Source of the DNA: Alphaproteobacteria bacterium
GTDB lineage: Bacteria; Pseudomonadota; Alphaproteobacteria; Caulobacterales; Hyphomonadaceae
Assembly (NCBI GenBank): GCA_016125405.1
Contig: WGLW01000015.1
Coordinates: 1-62,813, forward strand
Direction of reading: 5' to 3'
DNA length: 62,813 bases
Under the pieces are notes generated by a model. It was not told the DNA's origin. It saw nothing but the letters and a program-made list of their open reading frames with translations, and did no database searches. The position numbers were made by a program, and so were the translations under genes. Position 1 is the first letter of the stretch. The number at the start of each line of letters is the position of its first letter. Below are positions 9,124 through 18,924 of the stretch, piece after piece.

Positions 9124-9723
9124 TCATTGCGTGAAGGGCGGCGCGGTGACCGGGTCGACCGGAGACACGGGCGTGACCGTTGAAACGCCGGTATCGACCT
9201 TCGGCGGCGGCGGCCTCGTAGTGTCCGGATGCGCGGACACTTTCGTTGCGTTGGGGTTGCCCGCTTCAATCAGAAGCTGGTCCCGTATCGCGCGCGCCAG
9301 CAGTGTGGCGACGCGGTTCTGTGCCGCGGTCTGCGCCGCAATGTCGGTATAGGCCGCGTCCGCGAAGTTGAAGCTGGCCGCCTCCTTCGCCACGCCGTTG
9401 GCGATCGTCTGCCCGTTGGCGTCGCGCAGCGTCCAGGTCGCGGTTCCCAGATAGTCGCTCCTCGATGCGGCCTGGTCCGGAGCAAAGGCGAGCCGTGCGA
9501 TCGACTCCGACAGCTTGACGTCGAGCTCCGCGGTACCGGCGATGCCGGGCACGCCCTGACCCACCGTGCGCACCAGCTCCTGTCTCAGGAAGTGGCCGGT
9601 GCGGCCCTTGATCTCGGGAATTGAAATGGCGCCGCTGTTCGCGAGGTCCGGACCGTAGACCGGCGTGAACCCGCATCCGCCGAGAACGGCCAGCATGCCG
9701 GAAAGGACGAGCGCTCGGATCAT
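9124..9723 (-). CDS. lptE: LPS-assembly lipoprotein LptE
   Basis: A 199-residue outer-membrane lipoprotein that plugs the LptD barrel in LPS export. The N-terminus [20 protein letters not shown] has a lipobox ending at Cys17, followed by the family motif FTPVYG. The rest is a small alpha/beta domain with a Pro/Thr/Val-rich tail. Its start overlaps the leuS stop by 4 bases and holA follows 7 bases later; both links are conserved in alphaproteobacteria. Confidence 0.9.
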   Translation of the reverse strand: MIRALVLSGMLAVLGGCGFTPVYGPDLANSGAISIPEIKGRTGHFLRQELVRTVGQGVPGIAGTAELDVKLSESIARLAFAPDQAASRSDYLGTATWTLRDANGQTIANGVAKEAASFNFADAAYTDIAAQTAAQNRVATLLARAIRDQLLIEAGNPNATKVSAHPDTTRPPPPKVDTGVSTVTPVSPVDPVTAPPFTQ

Positions 9724-12317
9724 GAGGCCACGATATTCACGATGCGGCCCGGCACGACAATGACTTTTCGCACGGTCAGGCCGGCCAGGTGAGGCTGCAC
9801 GCCGGCGTCCGAGATTGCGGCGCGCTCGACATCGCCCTGCGGCGCATCCTTCGGAAGCACGATCTCGGCGCGCTTCTTGCCGTTAACCTGCACGGGCAGC
9901 GACACGGTGTCGGAGACCAGCAGAGCCGGATCGGCAGCCGGCCACGGCGCCACGGCGACCAGACCTTCGCCGCCGATGCGCGCCCAGCATTCCTCGGCTA
10001 CGTGCGGCGCGAAGGGCGAGGCCAGCTGGGCCAGCATGCGCACGCCCTCGCGCCTCGCGGTCGCCATTCCCGGCGCACTCTGGTTCTCGGCCTTGCGCAG
10101 CGCGTTGGCGAGTTCGTTCATCCGCGCCACGCCCACGTTGAAGTGAAACTTCTGGATGCCGTGCGTGACGTCGCGGATGGTGCGGTGCGTGATGCGGCGC
10201 AGCTCCAGCGCTTCGCCTGAATCCGCAGGGCCGTCATCCGCATCCGGGGCGGCGTCTGCCAGCGCCCAGAGCTTCTGGATCGATCCCCAGGCGCCGCGCA
10301 CGCCCGCCTCGCTCCACTCGAAGTCGCGCTCGGGCGGAGAGTCGGACAGCACGAACCACCGCGCCACATCGGCGCCGAAATCGGAAATGATCGCCAGCGG
10401 ATCGACGACGTTCTTCTTGGACTTTGACATCTTCTCGACGCCGCCGGTCGTGGCCGGCTTGCCGGTCGCAATCTCGGTAAGGACGCCGTCGCGCCGTTCG
10501 ACTTCCTCAGGCCCGATCCATTTGCCGTCCGCCGACTTGTAGGTCTCGTGCGTCACCATGCCTTGCGTGAAGAGGCCCGCGAAGGGTTCGCCCGAAGGCA
10601 GGTCCAGCAGGCCGCAGTCGCGCAGGGCGCGGGTGAAGAAGCGCGAATAGAGAAGGTGCAGCACGGCGTGCTCGACGCCGCCGATATACTGATCGACCGG
10701 CAGCCAGTAGCGCGCTTCTTCGATGTCGATGGGCTCTTCGGCGTTCGGGTTGCAGAAGCGCGCAAAGTACCAGGATGAATCCACGAACGTGTCGAGCGTG
10801 TCGGTTTCGCGCGTCGCCGCCTTGCCGCAGGACGGGCAGGTGGTGTCCTTCCACGTCGGGTGACGGGCGAGGGGATTGCCCGGCTCAGAGAAGTCGGCGT
10901 CGTCGGGCAGCAGCACCGGCAACTGATCTTCGGGAACGGGAACGACGCCGCATTTCTTGCAGCGGACCGCCGGGATCGGGCAGCCCCAGAAGCGTTGCCG
11001 TGAAACGCCCCAGTCGCGCAGCCGGTATCGCACCGCGCGTTCGCCGGCGCCCAGGTCGACCAGCCGGTCGATCACAGCGACCCTGGCTTCGTCGATCGAA
11101 AGCCCGTCGAGGAAATCCGAATTGTAGATTGTCCCGTCGCCAACATAGGCGTCGTCCAGGATGAAGTGCTGCTCGGCGTCCGCGTCCGGCGGCAACACGA
11201 CCGGCTTCACCGGCAGTCCGTACTTGCGCGCAAACTCAAGGTCGCGCTGGTCTCCTGCCGGCGAGCCGAAGATCGCGCCGGTGCCGTAGGACGACAGAAC
11301 GAAATTCGCCGCCCAGACCGGAATCTCCCAGCCCGGAACCAGCGGGTGCTCGACGCGCAGGCCGGTATAGCAGCCGATCTTTTCCGCCGTTTCGATCGCT
11401 TCTTCCGACGTGCCCAGCTTCGCGCACTCTTTCTGGAATTTCTTCAGCTCCTTGTCCTTGCGCGACTTGATCATCGCGTTGACCAGCGGATGGTCGGGCG
11501 CGATGGCGATGAAGCTGGCGCCGTAGAGCGTGTCGGGCCGGGTGGTGAACACCTCGATGCCTTCCGCCTCGAAGCCCTTCGGCAGGTCGGTCGAGGGGTG
11601 GAACTTGAAGGTGACGTTCGCGCCGAGGCTGCGGCCGATCCAGTTGGCCTGCATCAGGCGAACCTTTTCCGGCCAGCGGTCGAGCGTCGACAGGTCGTCC
11701 AGCAGCTCGTCGCCATAGCGGGTGATGCGGAAGAACCACTGTTCCAGCTCGCGGCTTTCAACCGTCGCGCCCGAGCGCCAGCCCTTGCCGTCGACCACCT
11801 GCTCGTTGGCCAGCACGGTGTTCTCGACCGGATCCCAGTTCACCTTCGATGTCTTGCGGAAAACGAGATCGTTTTCCCACAGCTTCAGGAAGATGCGTTG
11901 CTGATGCTTGTAGTAGTCCGGCTCGCACGTTGCGATCTCGCGCGACCAGTCGAACGAAAGTCCGAGTGGTTCAAACTGCGTCTTCATCGCAGCGATGTTC
12001 GCCCGCGTCCATTCGCGCGGCTGCGCGCCCTTTTCGATCGCGGCGTTTTCCGCCGGAAGCCCGAAGGCGTCCCACCCCATCGGATGCAGGACGTTGTATC
12101 CGTTCGCCAGCGAGAAGCGCGCAACGACATCTCCCATCGCGTAGTTGCGGACATGCCCCATGTGCAGCCGGCCCGAAGGGTAGGGGAACATCTCGAGGAT
12201 GTACGCCTTCGGCATGTCGCCGGCTTCCTGCGGCGACTTCGCGCGGAACACGCCGGCGCGCGCCCAGGCTTCACGCCACCTGGCTTCGGTTTCACGGGGA
12301 TTGTAGCGGGAGGCCAT
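9720..12317 (-). CDS. leuS: leucyl-tRNA synthetase
   Basis: An 865-residue class I aminoacyl-tRNA synthetase. The HIGH-type motif is [12 protein letters not shown] near residue 54, and the KMSKS loop is [12 protein letters not shown]. The editing CP1 domain carries the TTRPDTLYG motif that clears misacylated tRNA-Leu. A zinc-type pair CKKC and CPSC is also visible. The C-terminal domain ends [18 protein letters not shown]. Length is typical of bacterial LeuRS. It lies after the DUF3576 lipoprotein gene and overlaps lptE. Confidence 0.98.
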   Translation of the reverse strand: MASRYNPRETEARWREAWARAGVFRAKSPQEAGDMPKAYILEMFPYPSGRLHMGHVRNYAMGDVVARFSLANGYNVLHPMGWDAFGLPAENAAIEKGAQPREWTRANIAAMKTQFEPLGLSFDWSREIATCEPDYYKHQQRIFLKLWENDLVFRKTSKVNWDPVENTVLANEQVVDGKGWRSGATVESRELEQWFFRITRYGDELLDDLSTLDRWPEKVRLMQANWIGRSLGANVTFKFHPSTDLPKGFEAEGIEVFTTRPDTLYGASFIAIAPDHPLVNAMIKSRKDKELKKFQKECAKLGTSEEAIETAEKIGCYTGLRVEHPLVPGWEIPVWAANFVLSSYGTGAIFGSPAGDQRDLEFARKYGLPVKPVVLPPDADAEQHFILDDAYVGDGTIYNSDFLDGLSIDEARVAVIDRLVDLGAGERAVRYRLRDWGVSRQRFWGCPIPAVRCKKCGVVPVPEDQLPVLLPDDADFSEPGNPLARHPTWKDTTCPSCGKAATRETDTLDTFVDSSWYFARFCNPNAEEPIDIEEARYWLPVDQYIGGVEHAVLHLLYSRFFTRALRDCGLLDLPSGEPFAGLFTQGMVTHETYKSADGKWIGPEEVERRDGVLTEIATGKPATTGGVEKMSKSKKNVVDPLAIISDFGADVARWFVLSDSPPERDFEWSEAGVRGAWGSIQKLWALADAAPDADDGPADSGEALELRRITHRTIRDVTHGIQKFHFNVGVARMNELANALRKAENQSAPGMATARREGVRMLAQLASPFAPHVAEECWARIGGEGLVAVAPWPAADPALLVSDTVSLPVQVNGKKRAEIVLPKDAPQGDVERAAISDAGVQPHLAGLTVRKVIVVPGRIVNIVAS

Positions 12318-12400
12318 CCAGGTCTCGCTGTTCGTCCTGCCGGCTTGCGCGCCGGACTTCTGTTTTGGTCCCAGGCGCCCGCCGAGAGGTTACGCCGCGA

Positions 12401-12862
12401 TTATTCGATGTTGGAAAGCCGGAGCTGACGCGCCTTCGCAAGGATGGCGTTTTCCATCGCAACATTGGTGTCGGGGCTGACCGGGGCGGTCACCCATGTG
12501 CCGCCGTCGCTCTTGGTTTCCCGGAAGACCGCGCACGAAACGCCATCGGCGCGCAGGCGCGTGTCGAGAATGTAGACCGTGACCTTGAAGCGCTCGTCGG
12601 GCTTCTCGGGATTGGCGTACCAGTCGGTGTTGATGACGCCGCCCCAGGGATCGGCGGAGGCGAGCGGCATGAAATCCAGGGTCTCGAGCGAGGCGCGCCA
12701 GAGATAGGAGTTGACGCCAATTCCGCCGGTCTCGTCGCGGCCGCCATTGGATTCGGCGGTCGTCGGCGCCGAGTGGGCCGTGCCGCTGCCAAAGATCGAG
12801 CAGCCGCCCAGCGCGGCAAGCGCGGCCACGACTGCTGCAGCAGCTACTACTCGAGAAGCCAT
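12401..12862 (-). CDS. DUF3576 lipoprotein
   Basis: A 153-residue predicted lipoprotein. The N-terminus is a signal peptide with lipobox LGGC (Cys20). The mature part contains VNSYLWRASLETLDFMPLAS and DPWGGVINTDWY, hallmarks of the DUF3576 family found upstream of leuS in alphaproteobacteria. The position suggests an envelope role linked to LPS transport (lptE is two genes on), but the function is unknown. Confidence 0.88.
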   Translation of the reverse strand: MASRVVAAAAVVAALAALGGCSIFGSGTAHSAPTTAESNGGRDETGGIGVNSYLWRASLETLDFMPLASADPWGGVINTDWYANPEKPDERFKVTVYILDTRLRADGVSCAVFRETKSDGGTWVTAPVSPDTNVAMENAILAKARQLRLSNIE

Positions 12863-13033
12863 TTTACTCTGCTCCGTTGCCCCGCGGCGCGATCCGCCAA
12901 CTCGGGGCGTCGTTCCGCGTCTTCCTTAGCTGGCAGGCCGACTGCCGCGCAAGGGCCGCATGCGGCTGGCTCGTTTGGCATGGACCCCAGTATAGATGGA
13001 TGTACTGACCGGAGATTGCGGAGGAATTCTGGC

Positions 13034-14257
13034 ATGGCGCGCGTATTTGCTCTCACCGGACTGGTTTTGGGAGCGGCCTTGCCGGCCTGTGCGCCCGCGC
13101 ATGCCGAGGACTGGAAGCTCGACGCCCGCCTGACCACGGCGATCGGGGCGATGAATGAAAATTCGGCCGATGTTCCCGCCGCCGACGGTCTGCTGGCCGA
13201 CGGCTCGCTGGCGCTGACCCGGACGGACATCCTTTCGAACGGCCTGCAGCTGACATGGCGCGGCGAGGTCCGGCTGGAGCGCGATGCGCCCTCGCGGCCC
13301 GCATTTTCAGGTGTTCTGGGGAACTGTCCGCCCGCTTCGGCCGGGTGTCCGGCCGTAGCCGACGGCTCGGGCTTTCGTTCGCCGATCTCCCCGGCCACGG
13401 GGCTGTCGGCCTACGGGGACCGTGTCGACGAGGGCGCGTTCGCGACGCTGGAGGGCGCATCCCTTTCCGTTGCAGGCCCGTGGGGGGAAGGCATGGCGGG
13501 CTTCGATTCCGGCGTGGCGACCCGCCTCGACGCCCGCGCGCCAACCGTTCTGGCGGCTGTCTCCGCATTTTCCCCGACGCTGGATCCAACCGGCCTGGTC
13601 ACCGTCCGGGCCCGAAACGACGTGACAGGGCCCTCGTTCAAGGTCGGGTACATGACGCCGCGGCTTCTGGGCCTGCGGTTGGGGGCTTCCTATGCCCCCG
13701 AAGCCAATCTTCGCGGCGCTGATTTCGACGCCAATCTTGACGGACCGGGCCTCGCGCGCGCTGACCTCAAGAATGTCTGGGAGGGGGCTGCGTCCTTTGC
13801 GCGCAACTTCAGCTCGGCCGGGCTGCGATTGCGGGCAGCCCTGACGACGACGAAGGCGACGAGCAGTTCGGACTTTGCCGGGTTTGGCGACTATTCGGCC
13901 TGGGGCGCGGGGCTCGAGCTCGAGAAGGGGGGCTGGTCGACCGGGTTTCGCTGGCTTTCCAGCGACAACGCCTGGAGGGCCGGCCACGCCGGCTACCAGG
14001 CCTGGGAGGCAGGGCTGGTCCACCAGGGGGAAAAATGGCGAATCGGCGTTGAGGGCGGACGGGCGCGGGACAAGCTTACGCTAACGGAAGGCTCGACCTG
14101 GCTGATCGGCGCCAGCCGAAAAGTTAACGACCATGCCGATGTCGGCCTTGCCTGGACCAGCGCCGGCGCCGACCTGCCGGTGTCGGATCTTTCCGGCTTT
14201 CGCCACACAAACGCCCGCAATGACGGGTTAATTCTTGAGCTCAGTGTGCGCAATTAG
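13034..14257 (+). CDS. porin-like outer-membrane protein
   Basis: A 407-residue exported protein. Signal peptide MARVFALTGLVLGAALPACA... is probably cleaved after AHA. The remainder has the alternating, aromatic-poor, Gly-rich pattern of a beta barrel with about 16 strands and ends LILELSVRN. It resembles Gram-negative general porins (the OMP_b-brl_4 type) of alphaproteobacteria. The frame is open far upstream over other genes, but the ATG at 13034 with GAGGAAT upstream starts the signal peptide. It stands alone and is divergent from the DUF3576 lipoprotein gene. Confidence 0.75.
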   Translation: MARVFALTGLVLGAALPACAPAHAEDWKLDARLTTAIGAMNENSADVPAADGLLADGSLALTRTDILSNGLQLTWRGEVRLERDAPSRPAFSGVLGNCPPASAGCPAVADGSGFRSPISPATGLSAYGDRVDEGAFATLEGASLSVAGPWGEGMAGFDSGVATRLDARAPTVLAAVSAFSPTLDPTGLVTVRARNDVTGPSFKVGYMTPRLLGLRLGASYAPEANLRGADFDANLDGPGLARADLKNVWEGAASFARNFSSAGLRLRAALTTTKATSSSDFAGFGDYSAWGAGLELEKGGWSTGFRWLSSDNAWRAGHAGYQAWEAGLVHQGEKWRIGVEGGRARDKLTLTEGSTWLIGASRKVNDHADVGLAWTSAGADLPVSDLSGFRHTNARNDGLILELSVRN

Positions 14258-14368
14258 CGACACGAACGGGAATTATGGCCCGACGACAGGACTAATTAAC
14301 TCGCGTTTACTATTATGTTGCGAGTCGGGCGTATTATAGGGACAGGATCGGGAAGAGGAGGGCTGGAC

Positions 14369-14821
14369 ATGCGCACGTTTGCTGCACTTTTCGTCGCCTC
14401 GACCCTGATTTCCGCGCCGGCGTTCGCCCAGGTTGCGTCAACGGATGGCGCCAGCCGGGCCGCGGCGTCCACGGCCGACAGGCCGTCCAAGGACCTGTCG
14501 CTCGGCTATATCGACCAGTTCACGATCAAGAACGGCACGGAACGGCCGGTCATGACGATCGCGCCAATCGAAAAGAACCAGCTCGACCTGGCCTGGCGGC
14601 CGGGCGGGAAGTGGGGCCTGACTCTCGACCTGACCACCCGCGCGCCGAACGACCTGCTTCCGCGCGAAGAACTGCAGGCCGGCGCCTACTATCAGGTGAC
14701 CCCGCGCTTCCGCTTCGGCGGCGGCCTAACACTGAAGGGCGAATCGCTCAGCTCGCCGGAAACCTGGAAACAGGAACAGGCCGACACGGGCGTTCATATC
14801 GAGTCGGCGTTCTCCTTCTAG
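14369..14821 (+). CDS. NtrZ-like periplasmic protein
   Basis: A 150-residue secreted protein with signal peptide MRTFAALFVASTLISAPAFA. The mature part is a beta-rich module: WRPGGKWGLTLDLTTR, REELQAGAYYQVTPRFRFGG and a final VHIESAFSF. This matches my recollection of the NtrZ family of Caulobacterales, a periplasmic protein reported to modulate the NtrY-NtrX two-component system. No ntrY or ntrX lies in the window, so the link rests on the family alone. The chosen ATG follows GAGGAGGGCTGGAC. Confidence 0.55.
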   Translation: MRTFAALFVASTLISAPAFAQVASTDGASRAAASTADRPSKDLSLGYIDQFTIKNGTERPVMTIAPIEKNQLDLAWRPGGKWGLTLDLTTRAPNDLLPREELQAGAYYQVTPRFRFGGGLTLKGESLSSPETWKQEQADTGVHIESAFSF

Positions 14822-14849
14822 GGTCGTTGCTCGAAACCCATGCAGGGCG

Positions 14850-15539
14850 TCACGCCCAGGCATCCGCAATCGATCCAACCGCCGCCCATCCCGCGAACCT
14901 GCCGTGTGTCTGCATCACGAGCCGGCCGGCGTTGTTGGCCGTGATCCCCCCGAGCGCGAAGACGGGCAGGGGCGCTGTTCGCGCCAGTCGCCGGAAGCGC
15001 TCAGGACCTATGGGGACGGAAGCGCTCGGGCTGCCGCTTTCGAACACGGTTGAAACGATGGCGGCGTCGACGCCGGCCTGTGCGGCGCGACGAAGGGCGC
15101 TTCGCGAATGGACGGCCGCCGTTTCGATGATGCGCCGGGCGCCAAAAAGACGCGGCCGTCGAAGGTGTAAGCGGGTCTCCGGCCAGTGAACGCCGTCCGC
15201 CCCCGTCCTCAGGGCGAGGTCCGGATCCGCCGAGACCAGAAGCGTCAGCCGTCGACGCCGACAGATCCGCGCCAGCCGCGCGCCTGTTTCGAACCGGTCA
15301 TCCGCGCCGAAGTGCCGGTAGATCACGCCCCATCCGCGGGGCAGGGCGGCGACGAGCTCCGGCAGGTCGGGCGTGCGATCCGGGTCGCTCATCAGGAACA
15401 CCGGGGGAAGCCGTGCGCCAGTGCGCGTATAGCGAGGCGGCAGGCGCCGCGCGGCCGCCAGAAGTTTTCGCCGCGCCGATACGGAATCGCGTTGCCGCGC
15501 CTTGCCGGCGCCGGCGGGTTGCTGTTGAAGCGGGACCAT
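14850..15539 (-). CDS. thiamine phosphate synthase family protein (ThiE/TenI fold)
   Basis: A TIM-barrel protein of the ThiE/TenI superfamily, about 229 residues. Visible signatures are PRGWGVIYRHFG, LLVSADPDLALRTGADGVHW and PVFALGGITANNAGRL, the last being the phosphate-binding loop. Canonical ThiE phosphate-binding residues are only partly kept, so this may be the short alphaproteobacterial paralogue rather than the true thiamine enzyme. The start is uncertain: the only ATG upstream of the conserved region is at 15539, inside CCATGG, where it overlaps the start codon of the divergent YggS-type gene. A non-ATG start is the alternative. Confidence 0.65.
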   Translation of the reverse strand: MVPLQQQPAGAGKARQRDSVSARRKLLAAARRLPPRYTRTGARLPPVFLMSDPDRTPDLPELVAALPRGWGVIYRHFGADDRFETGARLARICRRRRLTLLVSADPDLALRTGADGVHWPETRLHLRRPRLFGARRIIETAAVHSRSALRRAAQAGVDAAIVSTVFESGSPSASVPIGPERFRRLARTAPLPVFALGGITANNAGRLVMQTHGRFAGWAAVGSIADAWA

Positions 15540-16224
15540 GGACGAGCAACTGCTCCGGACAATCAGCGCGGCGCGCGAAGACGTTCTCGCCCGCATCGCC
15601 GCCGCCGCCAAGTCGGCGGGCCGCGATCCCGCGTCAGTGCGGCTGGTCGCCGTCTCCAAGGTCCAGCCGCCGGACCGGATCGAGGCGATGTGGGCGGCGG
15701 GCCAGCGCGTGTTCGGCGAGAACCGGGTCCAGGAAGCGCGCGAGCGCTGGTCGGCGCGCCGCGAGGCTGGCGAGGATTTCGAACTCCGTCTCATCGGGCC
15801 GCTGCAGACCAACAAGGCGCGCGAGGCTGTCGGCTTCTTCGATGCGATCGAGACGCTGGACCGGCCAAAGCTGGCGGGCGCGCTTGCGGATGCGGCGGCG
15901 AAGCTGGGCCGGGCGCCCAGGCTCATGGTGCAGGTGAATACCGGCGAGGAGGATCAGAAGGCCGGCGTTTTCCCGCGCGAGGCGGACGCGTTCATCGCAT
16001 CCGTGCGGACGGATTATGGCCTGACGCCGGAGGGCTTGATGTGCATCCCGCCGGCGGACGAACCGGCAGGCCCGCATTTTGCGCTGCTGGCCAAGATCGC
16101 CGCACGCAACGGGCTGGATCAGTTGTCGATGGGCATGAGCGCTGATTTCGAGACCGGGGTGATGTTCGGCGCAACATCGGTCCGCGTCGGCTCGGCGCTG
16201 TTCGGCGAGCGCAAAGCGCACTGA
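15538..16224 (+). CDS. YggS-family pyridoxal phosphate homeostasis protein
   Basis: A 228-residue fold-type III PLP-binding protein (YggS/PROSC/YBL036C). The PLP lysine is in RLVAVSKVQ near residue 40. Other signatures are FGENRVQEARERW, RLIGPLQTNKAREAV, VQVNTGEEDQKAGV, LSMGMSADFE and RVGSALFG. Family members keep free PLP low and affect amino-acid and keto-acid pools; they are not enzymes with a known reaction. Its ATG sits in the same CCATGG as the divergent ThiE-like gene. Confidence 0.92.
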   Translation: MDEQLLRTISAAREDVLARIAAAAKSAGRDPASVRLVAVSKVQPPDRIEAMWAAGQRVFGENRVQEARERWSARREAGEDFELRLIGPLQTNKAREAVGFFDAIETLDRPKLAGALADAAAKLGRAPRLMVQVNTGEEDQKAGVFPREADAFIASVRTDYGLTPEGLMCIPPADEPAGPHFALLAKIAARNGLDQLSMGMSADFETGVMFGATSVRVGSALFGERKAH

Positions 16225-16239
16225 CGACCGGACCAGGGA

Positions 16240-16899
16240 TCAGGCGGACTTGCGTGCGCGCGAGGCTTCCGAAAATCCGCGGGCCAGCAGGATCTGCGCG
16301 ATGGCATAGGTCAGCCAGACCGAATCTTCCGGCGCGGGGATCGATTTGTAGAGCCCCAGCGCAATCAGGCTGTCGGACAGCATGAAGATCACGGCGCCGA
16401 TCCGCGCGATCGCCGGCGCGCGCGAAATCATCGCCGTCATCACCATGGCGGTGATGATGGCCTGATAGCCAAGCCCCGGAACCAGCAGCGCGCCCATGCC
16501 TGGCAGGAACCAGACCAGCAGGACAAGCGACACGGCGAAGACCGCCGCTGCATATATCCAGCTGGCCGTTGCAATCGCGTCGCGACGAACGAAGCGCGCG
16601 AAGGCGATGATGTAAAAGACATGCGCTATGCCGAAGGCGCCCATGCCGCCCACCATGTTCGGGGGCACAAGCTCCAGCATCACATCGCCCGTGGCGGACA
16701 GGAACAGCGCGGCGGCGGTGACCGGGCTGCGGCGCGTGGCGGCGTAAAGGCCCAGCACGACGATGCCGCTGGCCTTCCACACCGGACCTTCAGGAAAATT
16801 CAGCGTGACAAATGGCGCGGCGAGATAGCTGAGCGCGGTGAGCGCGCCGAGTGCGAAGAGAAGATCGCCGGCCTGCCGCGAGACGGTCCTGTCGCTCAT
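16240..16899 (-). CDS. YhhN/TMEM86-type membrane protein (lysoplasmalogenase family)
   Basis: A 219-residue integral membrane protein with about eight hydrophobic segments. GDVMLEL, GMGAFGIAHVFYIIAF and FMLSDSLIA hold the conserved acidic and His residues of the YhhN family. Animal members cleave the vinyl-ether bond of lysoplasmalogens; bacterial substrates are largely untested. It is probably in the inner membrane. It may be co-transcribed with the L,D-transpeptidase gene upstream on the same strand, 39 bp apart. Confidence 0.82.
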   Translation of the reverse strand: MSDRTVSRQAGDLLFALGALTALSYLAAPFVTLNFPEGPVWKASGIVVLGLYAATRRSPVTAAALFLSATGDVMLELVPPNMVGGMGAFGIAHVFYIIAFARFVRRDAIATASWIYAAAVFAVSLVLLVWFLPGMGALLVPGLGYQAIITAMVMTAMISRAPAIARIGAVIFMLSDSLIALGLYKSIPAPEDSVWLTYAIAQILLARGFSEASRARKSA

Positions 16900-16938
16900 C
16901 GTGCGTCTGTGCGCCTCCCGTCCTTGCCCGGGGTTTTG

Positions 16939-17451
16939 CTAGCGCGAAATGGTCAGCCTGTCTCCCGGCGCCGCCGCGCCAACAAGGCTCAGCAGGCTGG
17001 CGAGGCCGGTGGCGATACAGCCTTCGGTTGGTGAAAGGTCCGGCTGCGCGACATGCATGAAAATCGCACTGCCGCGTCCCGCAACGGGCGGCGCGTCATT
17101 GTACCCCAGCACGACGACAAGATCGTAGAGCCCGTCTTCGCGCCACAGCAATTCATGCCGCGCGGCGAAGGGAAGGGCGACCAGCGTGTTGTAGTCGGGC
17201 GAGGCGGGATCATCGCACCAGCCCATCCGGGGCGTCAGGGGTATGGCCGGAAGGCTGGTTTCGGGCGGCGCCAGGCGGTCAGGCCGGAAGAACACCTGCC
17301 GCATGTCCCAGCTTCCCAGCGGCGTCGCGCCGTCGCCTTCCTGTTTGTGCGCCGCGTCGATAACGCCCGACCGGCCAAGCGCACACAGGGCCGACCCATC
17401 CGGCCATCGGAGGTTGCCCGCGGCGCTCGCCTCGAATACCCGTGTCTGCAC
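16939..17451 (-). CDS. L,D-transpeptidase family protein (YkuD domain)
   Basis: A 170-residue YkuD-type protein. The active-site pattern is IFMHVAQPDLSPTEGCIA, giving the His and the catalytic Cys of the SxGC-type motif (here TEGC). It begins with the short-form signature ALGRSGV...KQEGDGATPLGSW. There is no obvious signal peptide; relatives are annotated as L,D-transpeptidase catalytic-domain proteins of uncertain location. The family makes 3-3 peptidoglycan cross-links or attaches proteins to peptidoglycan. Confidence 0.85.
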   Translation of the reverse strand: MQTRVFEASAAGNLRWPDGSALCALGRSGVIDAAHKQEGDGATPLGSWDMRQVFFRPDRLAPPETSLPAIPLTPRMGWCDDPASPDYNTLVALPFAARHELLWREDGLYDLVVVLGYNDAPPVAGRGSAIFMHVAQPDLSPTEGCIATGLASLLSLVGAAAPGDRLTISR

Positions 17452-17540
17452 CGGGACCCATGCCTTTCCTCAACGGCGCTTCGTCCCTAGACTGATAAGC
17501 TTCCGCACGGAAGATGCGGGTCGGGAGGGCGTCACTGGCC

Positions 17541-18227
17541 ATGACCACAGCCAAGACCATTCTGCTCGTTGACGATGATGCGGACCTGCGGGAAGCGCTG
17601 GCCGAGCAGTTCGAGCTGCACGAGGGATTCCGTATCGAACATGCGGCCTCGGCGGGGGAGGGCATCAAGAAGGCCGAGGAAACGCGCGCCGACCTGATCA
17701 TTCTCGACGTCGATCTGCCGGACATGGACGGGCGCGACGCCTGCAAGCTGATGCGCAAGCACGGCATCGCGGCTCCCGTGGTGATGCTGACCGGGCAGAC
17801 GACGGATGCGGATGCGATCCTCGGTCTCGATTCCGGCGCCAACGATTATGTCACCAAGCCGTTCAAGTTCTCGCTGCTGCTGGCGCGTGTGCGCGCTCAC
17901 CTGCGGACGTTCGAGCAGAGCGAGGACGCCACCTTCCGTCTCGGCCCCTACGAATTCCGCCCGGCGGCGAAGCTCCTGATCGACGAGAAGGAACGCAAGA
18001 TCCGTCTCACCGAGAAGGAGACGAACATTCTGAAGTACCTTTACCGCGCCGCCGGCAAGCCGGTTGGCCGCGAAGAGCTGCTTTCGGAAGTATGGGGCTA
18101 CAACGCCAACGTCACCACCCACACACTGGAAACGCACATCTACCGCCTGCGCCAGAAGATCGAGCCCGATCCGGCCAATGCGCGGCTGCTGCTAACGGAA
18201 AGCGGTGGATACCGGCTTCAGGCCTGA
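17541..18227 (+). CDS. OmpR/PhoB-type response regulator
   Basis: A 228-residue two-domain regulator. The receiver domain has the acidic pocket DDD, phospho-acceptor Asp in LIILDVDLPDMDG, Thr in MLTGQT and Lys in VTKPF. The C-terminal winged helix contains RLTEKETNILKYLYRAAGK and ETHIYRLRQKIEPDP. No histidine kinase is adjacent, so it is an orphan here. The ATG at 17541 is preferred because MTTAKTILLVDDD starts right at the receiver domain; an in-frame ATG at 17514 is possible. A strong terminator follows. Confidence 0.9.
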   Translation: MTTAKTILLVDDDADLREALAEQFELHEGFRIEHAASAGEGIKKAEETRADLIILDVDLPDMDGRDACKLMRKHGIAAPVVMLTGQTTDADAILGLDSGANDYVTKPFKFSLLLARVRAHLRTFEQSEDATFRLGPYEFRPAAKLLIDEKERKIRLTEKETNILKYLYRAAGKPVGREELLSEVWGYNANVTTHTLETHIYRLRQKIEPDPANARLLLTESGGYRLQA

Positions 18228-18270
18228 ACTGCTTGACAGGGCCGGTCTGCGGCCGATAGCAAAGCATCCT

Positions 18271-18294
18271 CGCCGGCCCCGAAAAGGGCCGGCG
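18271..18294 (+). terminator. intrinsic terminator after the response regulator
   Basis: A perfect 9-bp stem (CGCCGGCCC / GGGCCGGCG) with a six-base CGAAAA loop, followed by ATTTCCGTTTC. It lies 44 bp after the stop codon of the response regulator. Confidence 0.75.
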
Positions 18295-18372
18295 ATTTCC
18301 GTTTCAGCCTGCTGTCGTTCAACGCCCGCAATCCCGGGCGCGAGCGACGCATTGCGTCCATGAGCATCCAGA

Positions 18373-18924
18373 ATGAACGATCCAGCGCTGCGCGCCGACT
18401 GCGCGCATTGCGACGCTCTTTGCTGCGTCGCACTCGCCTTCGACCGGTCCAGCCTGTTCGCTTTCGACAAGGCGGCCGGCGAGCCATGCCGCCATCTCTC
18501 GGCTTGCGGCGGCTGCACTATCTACGGCGTGCGGGCTGCGCACGGCTTTGGTGGCTGCGTCCGCTATGATTGCCTGGGCGCCGGACAACGTGTCACGCAG
18601 ATGTTCGCCGGCCGCTCCTGGCGCGACAGCGCGGAAACGGCCCGCGACATGATCGATGCGTTCCGCGCGATGCGCTTGGCGCACGAGCTGGCGGTCCTGT
18701 TGCAGGAGGCGGGCAAGCTGTCTCTGGACGCCGCGCACGAAGCAGCGCGCGTGCAACTCCTCTGTGCGCTTCAGGCGGCGCGCCGGACGTTGTGCGATCT
18801 TCGCGCGTTCGAACACGGTCCGTTGGCTTGCGAGGTTCGGGCGTTTCTTTCCGGCCTGAGGGATCAGGCCCGGTGCAGACTTCCCAAGGCGTCGGGACCG
18901 GAACGTGTCAGGCGCAATCCCTAG
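18373..18924 (+). CDS. cysteine-rich protein, putative metal-cluster N-terminal domain
   Basis: A 183-residue protein. The first 75 residues carry eight Cys in CAHCDALCC, EPCRHL, CGGC, GGCVRYDC and neighbours, like the YkgJ-type Cys cluster or the N-terminal module fused to pentapeptide repeats in other bacteria. Here no pentapeptide repeats follow, only a helical domain of about 100 residues. Metal or Fe-S binding is likely but unproven. The stop codon overlaps the convergent xth stop by 4 bp. Confidence 0.7.
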   Translation: MNDPALRADCAHCDALCCVALAFDRSSLFAFDKAAGEPCRHLSACGGCTIYGVRAAHGFGGCVRYDCLGAGQRVTQMFAGRSWRDSAETARDMIDAFRAMRLAHELAVLLQEAGKLSLDAAHEAARVQLLCALQAARRTLCDLRAFEHGPLACEVRAFLSGLRDQARCRLPKASGPERVRRNP

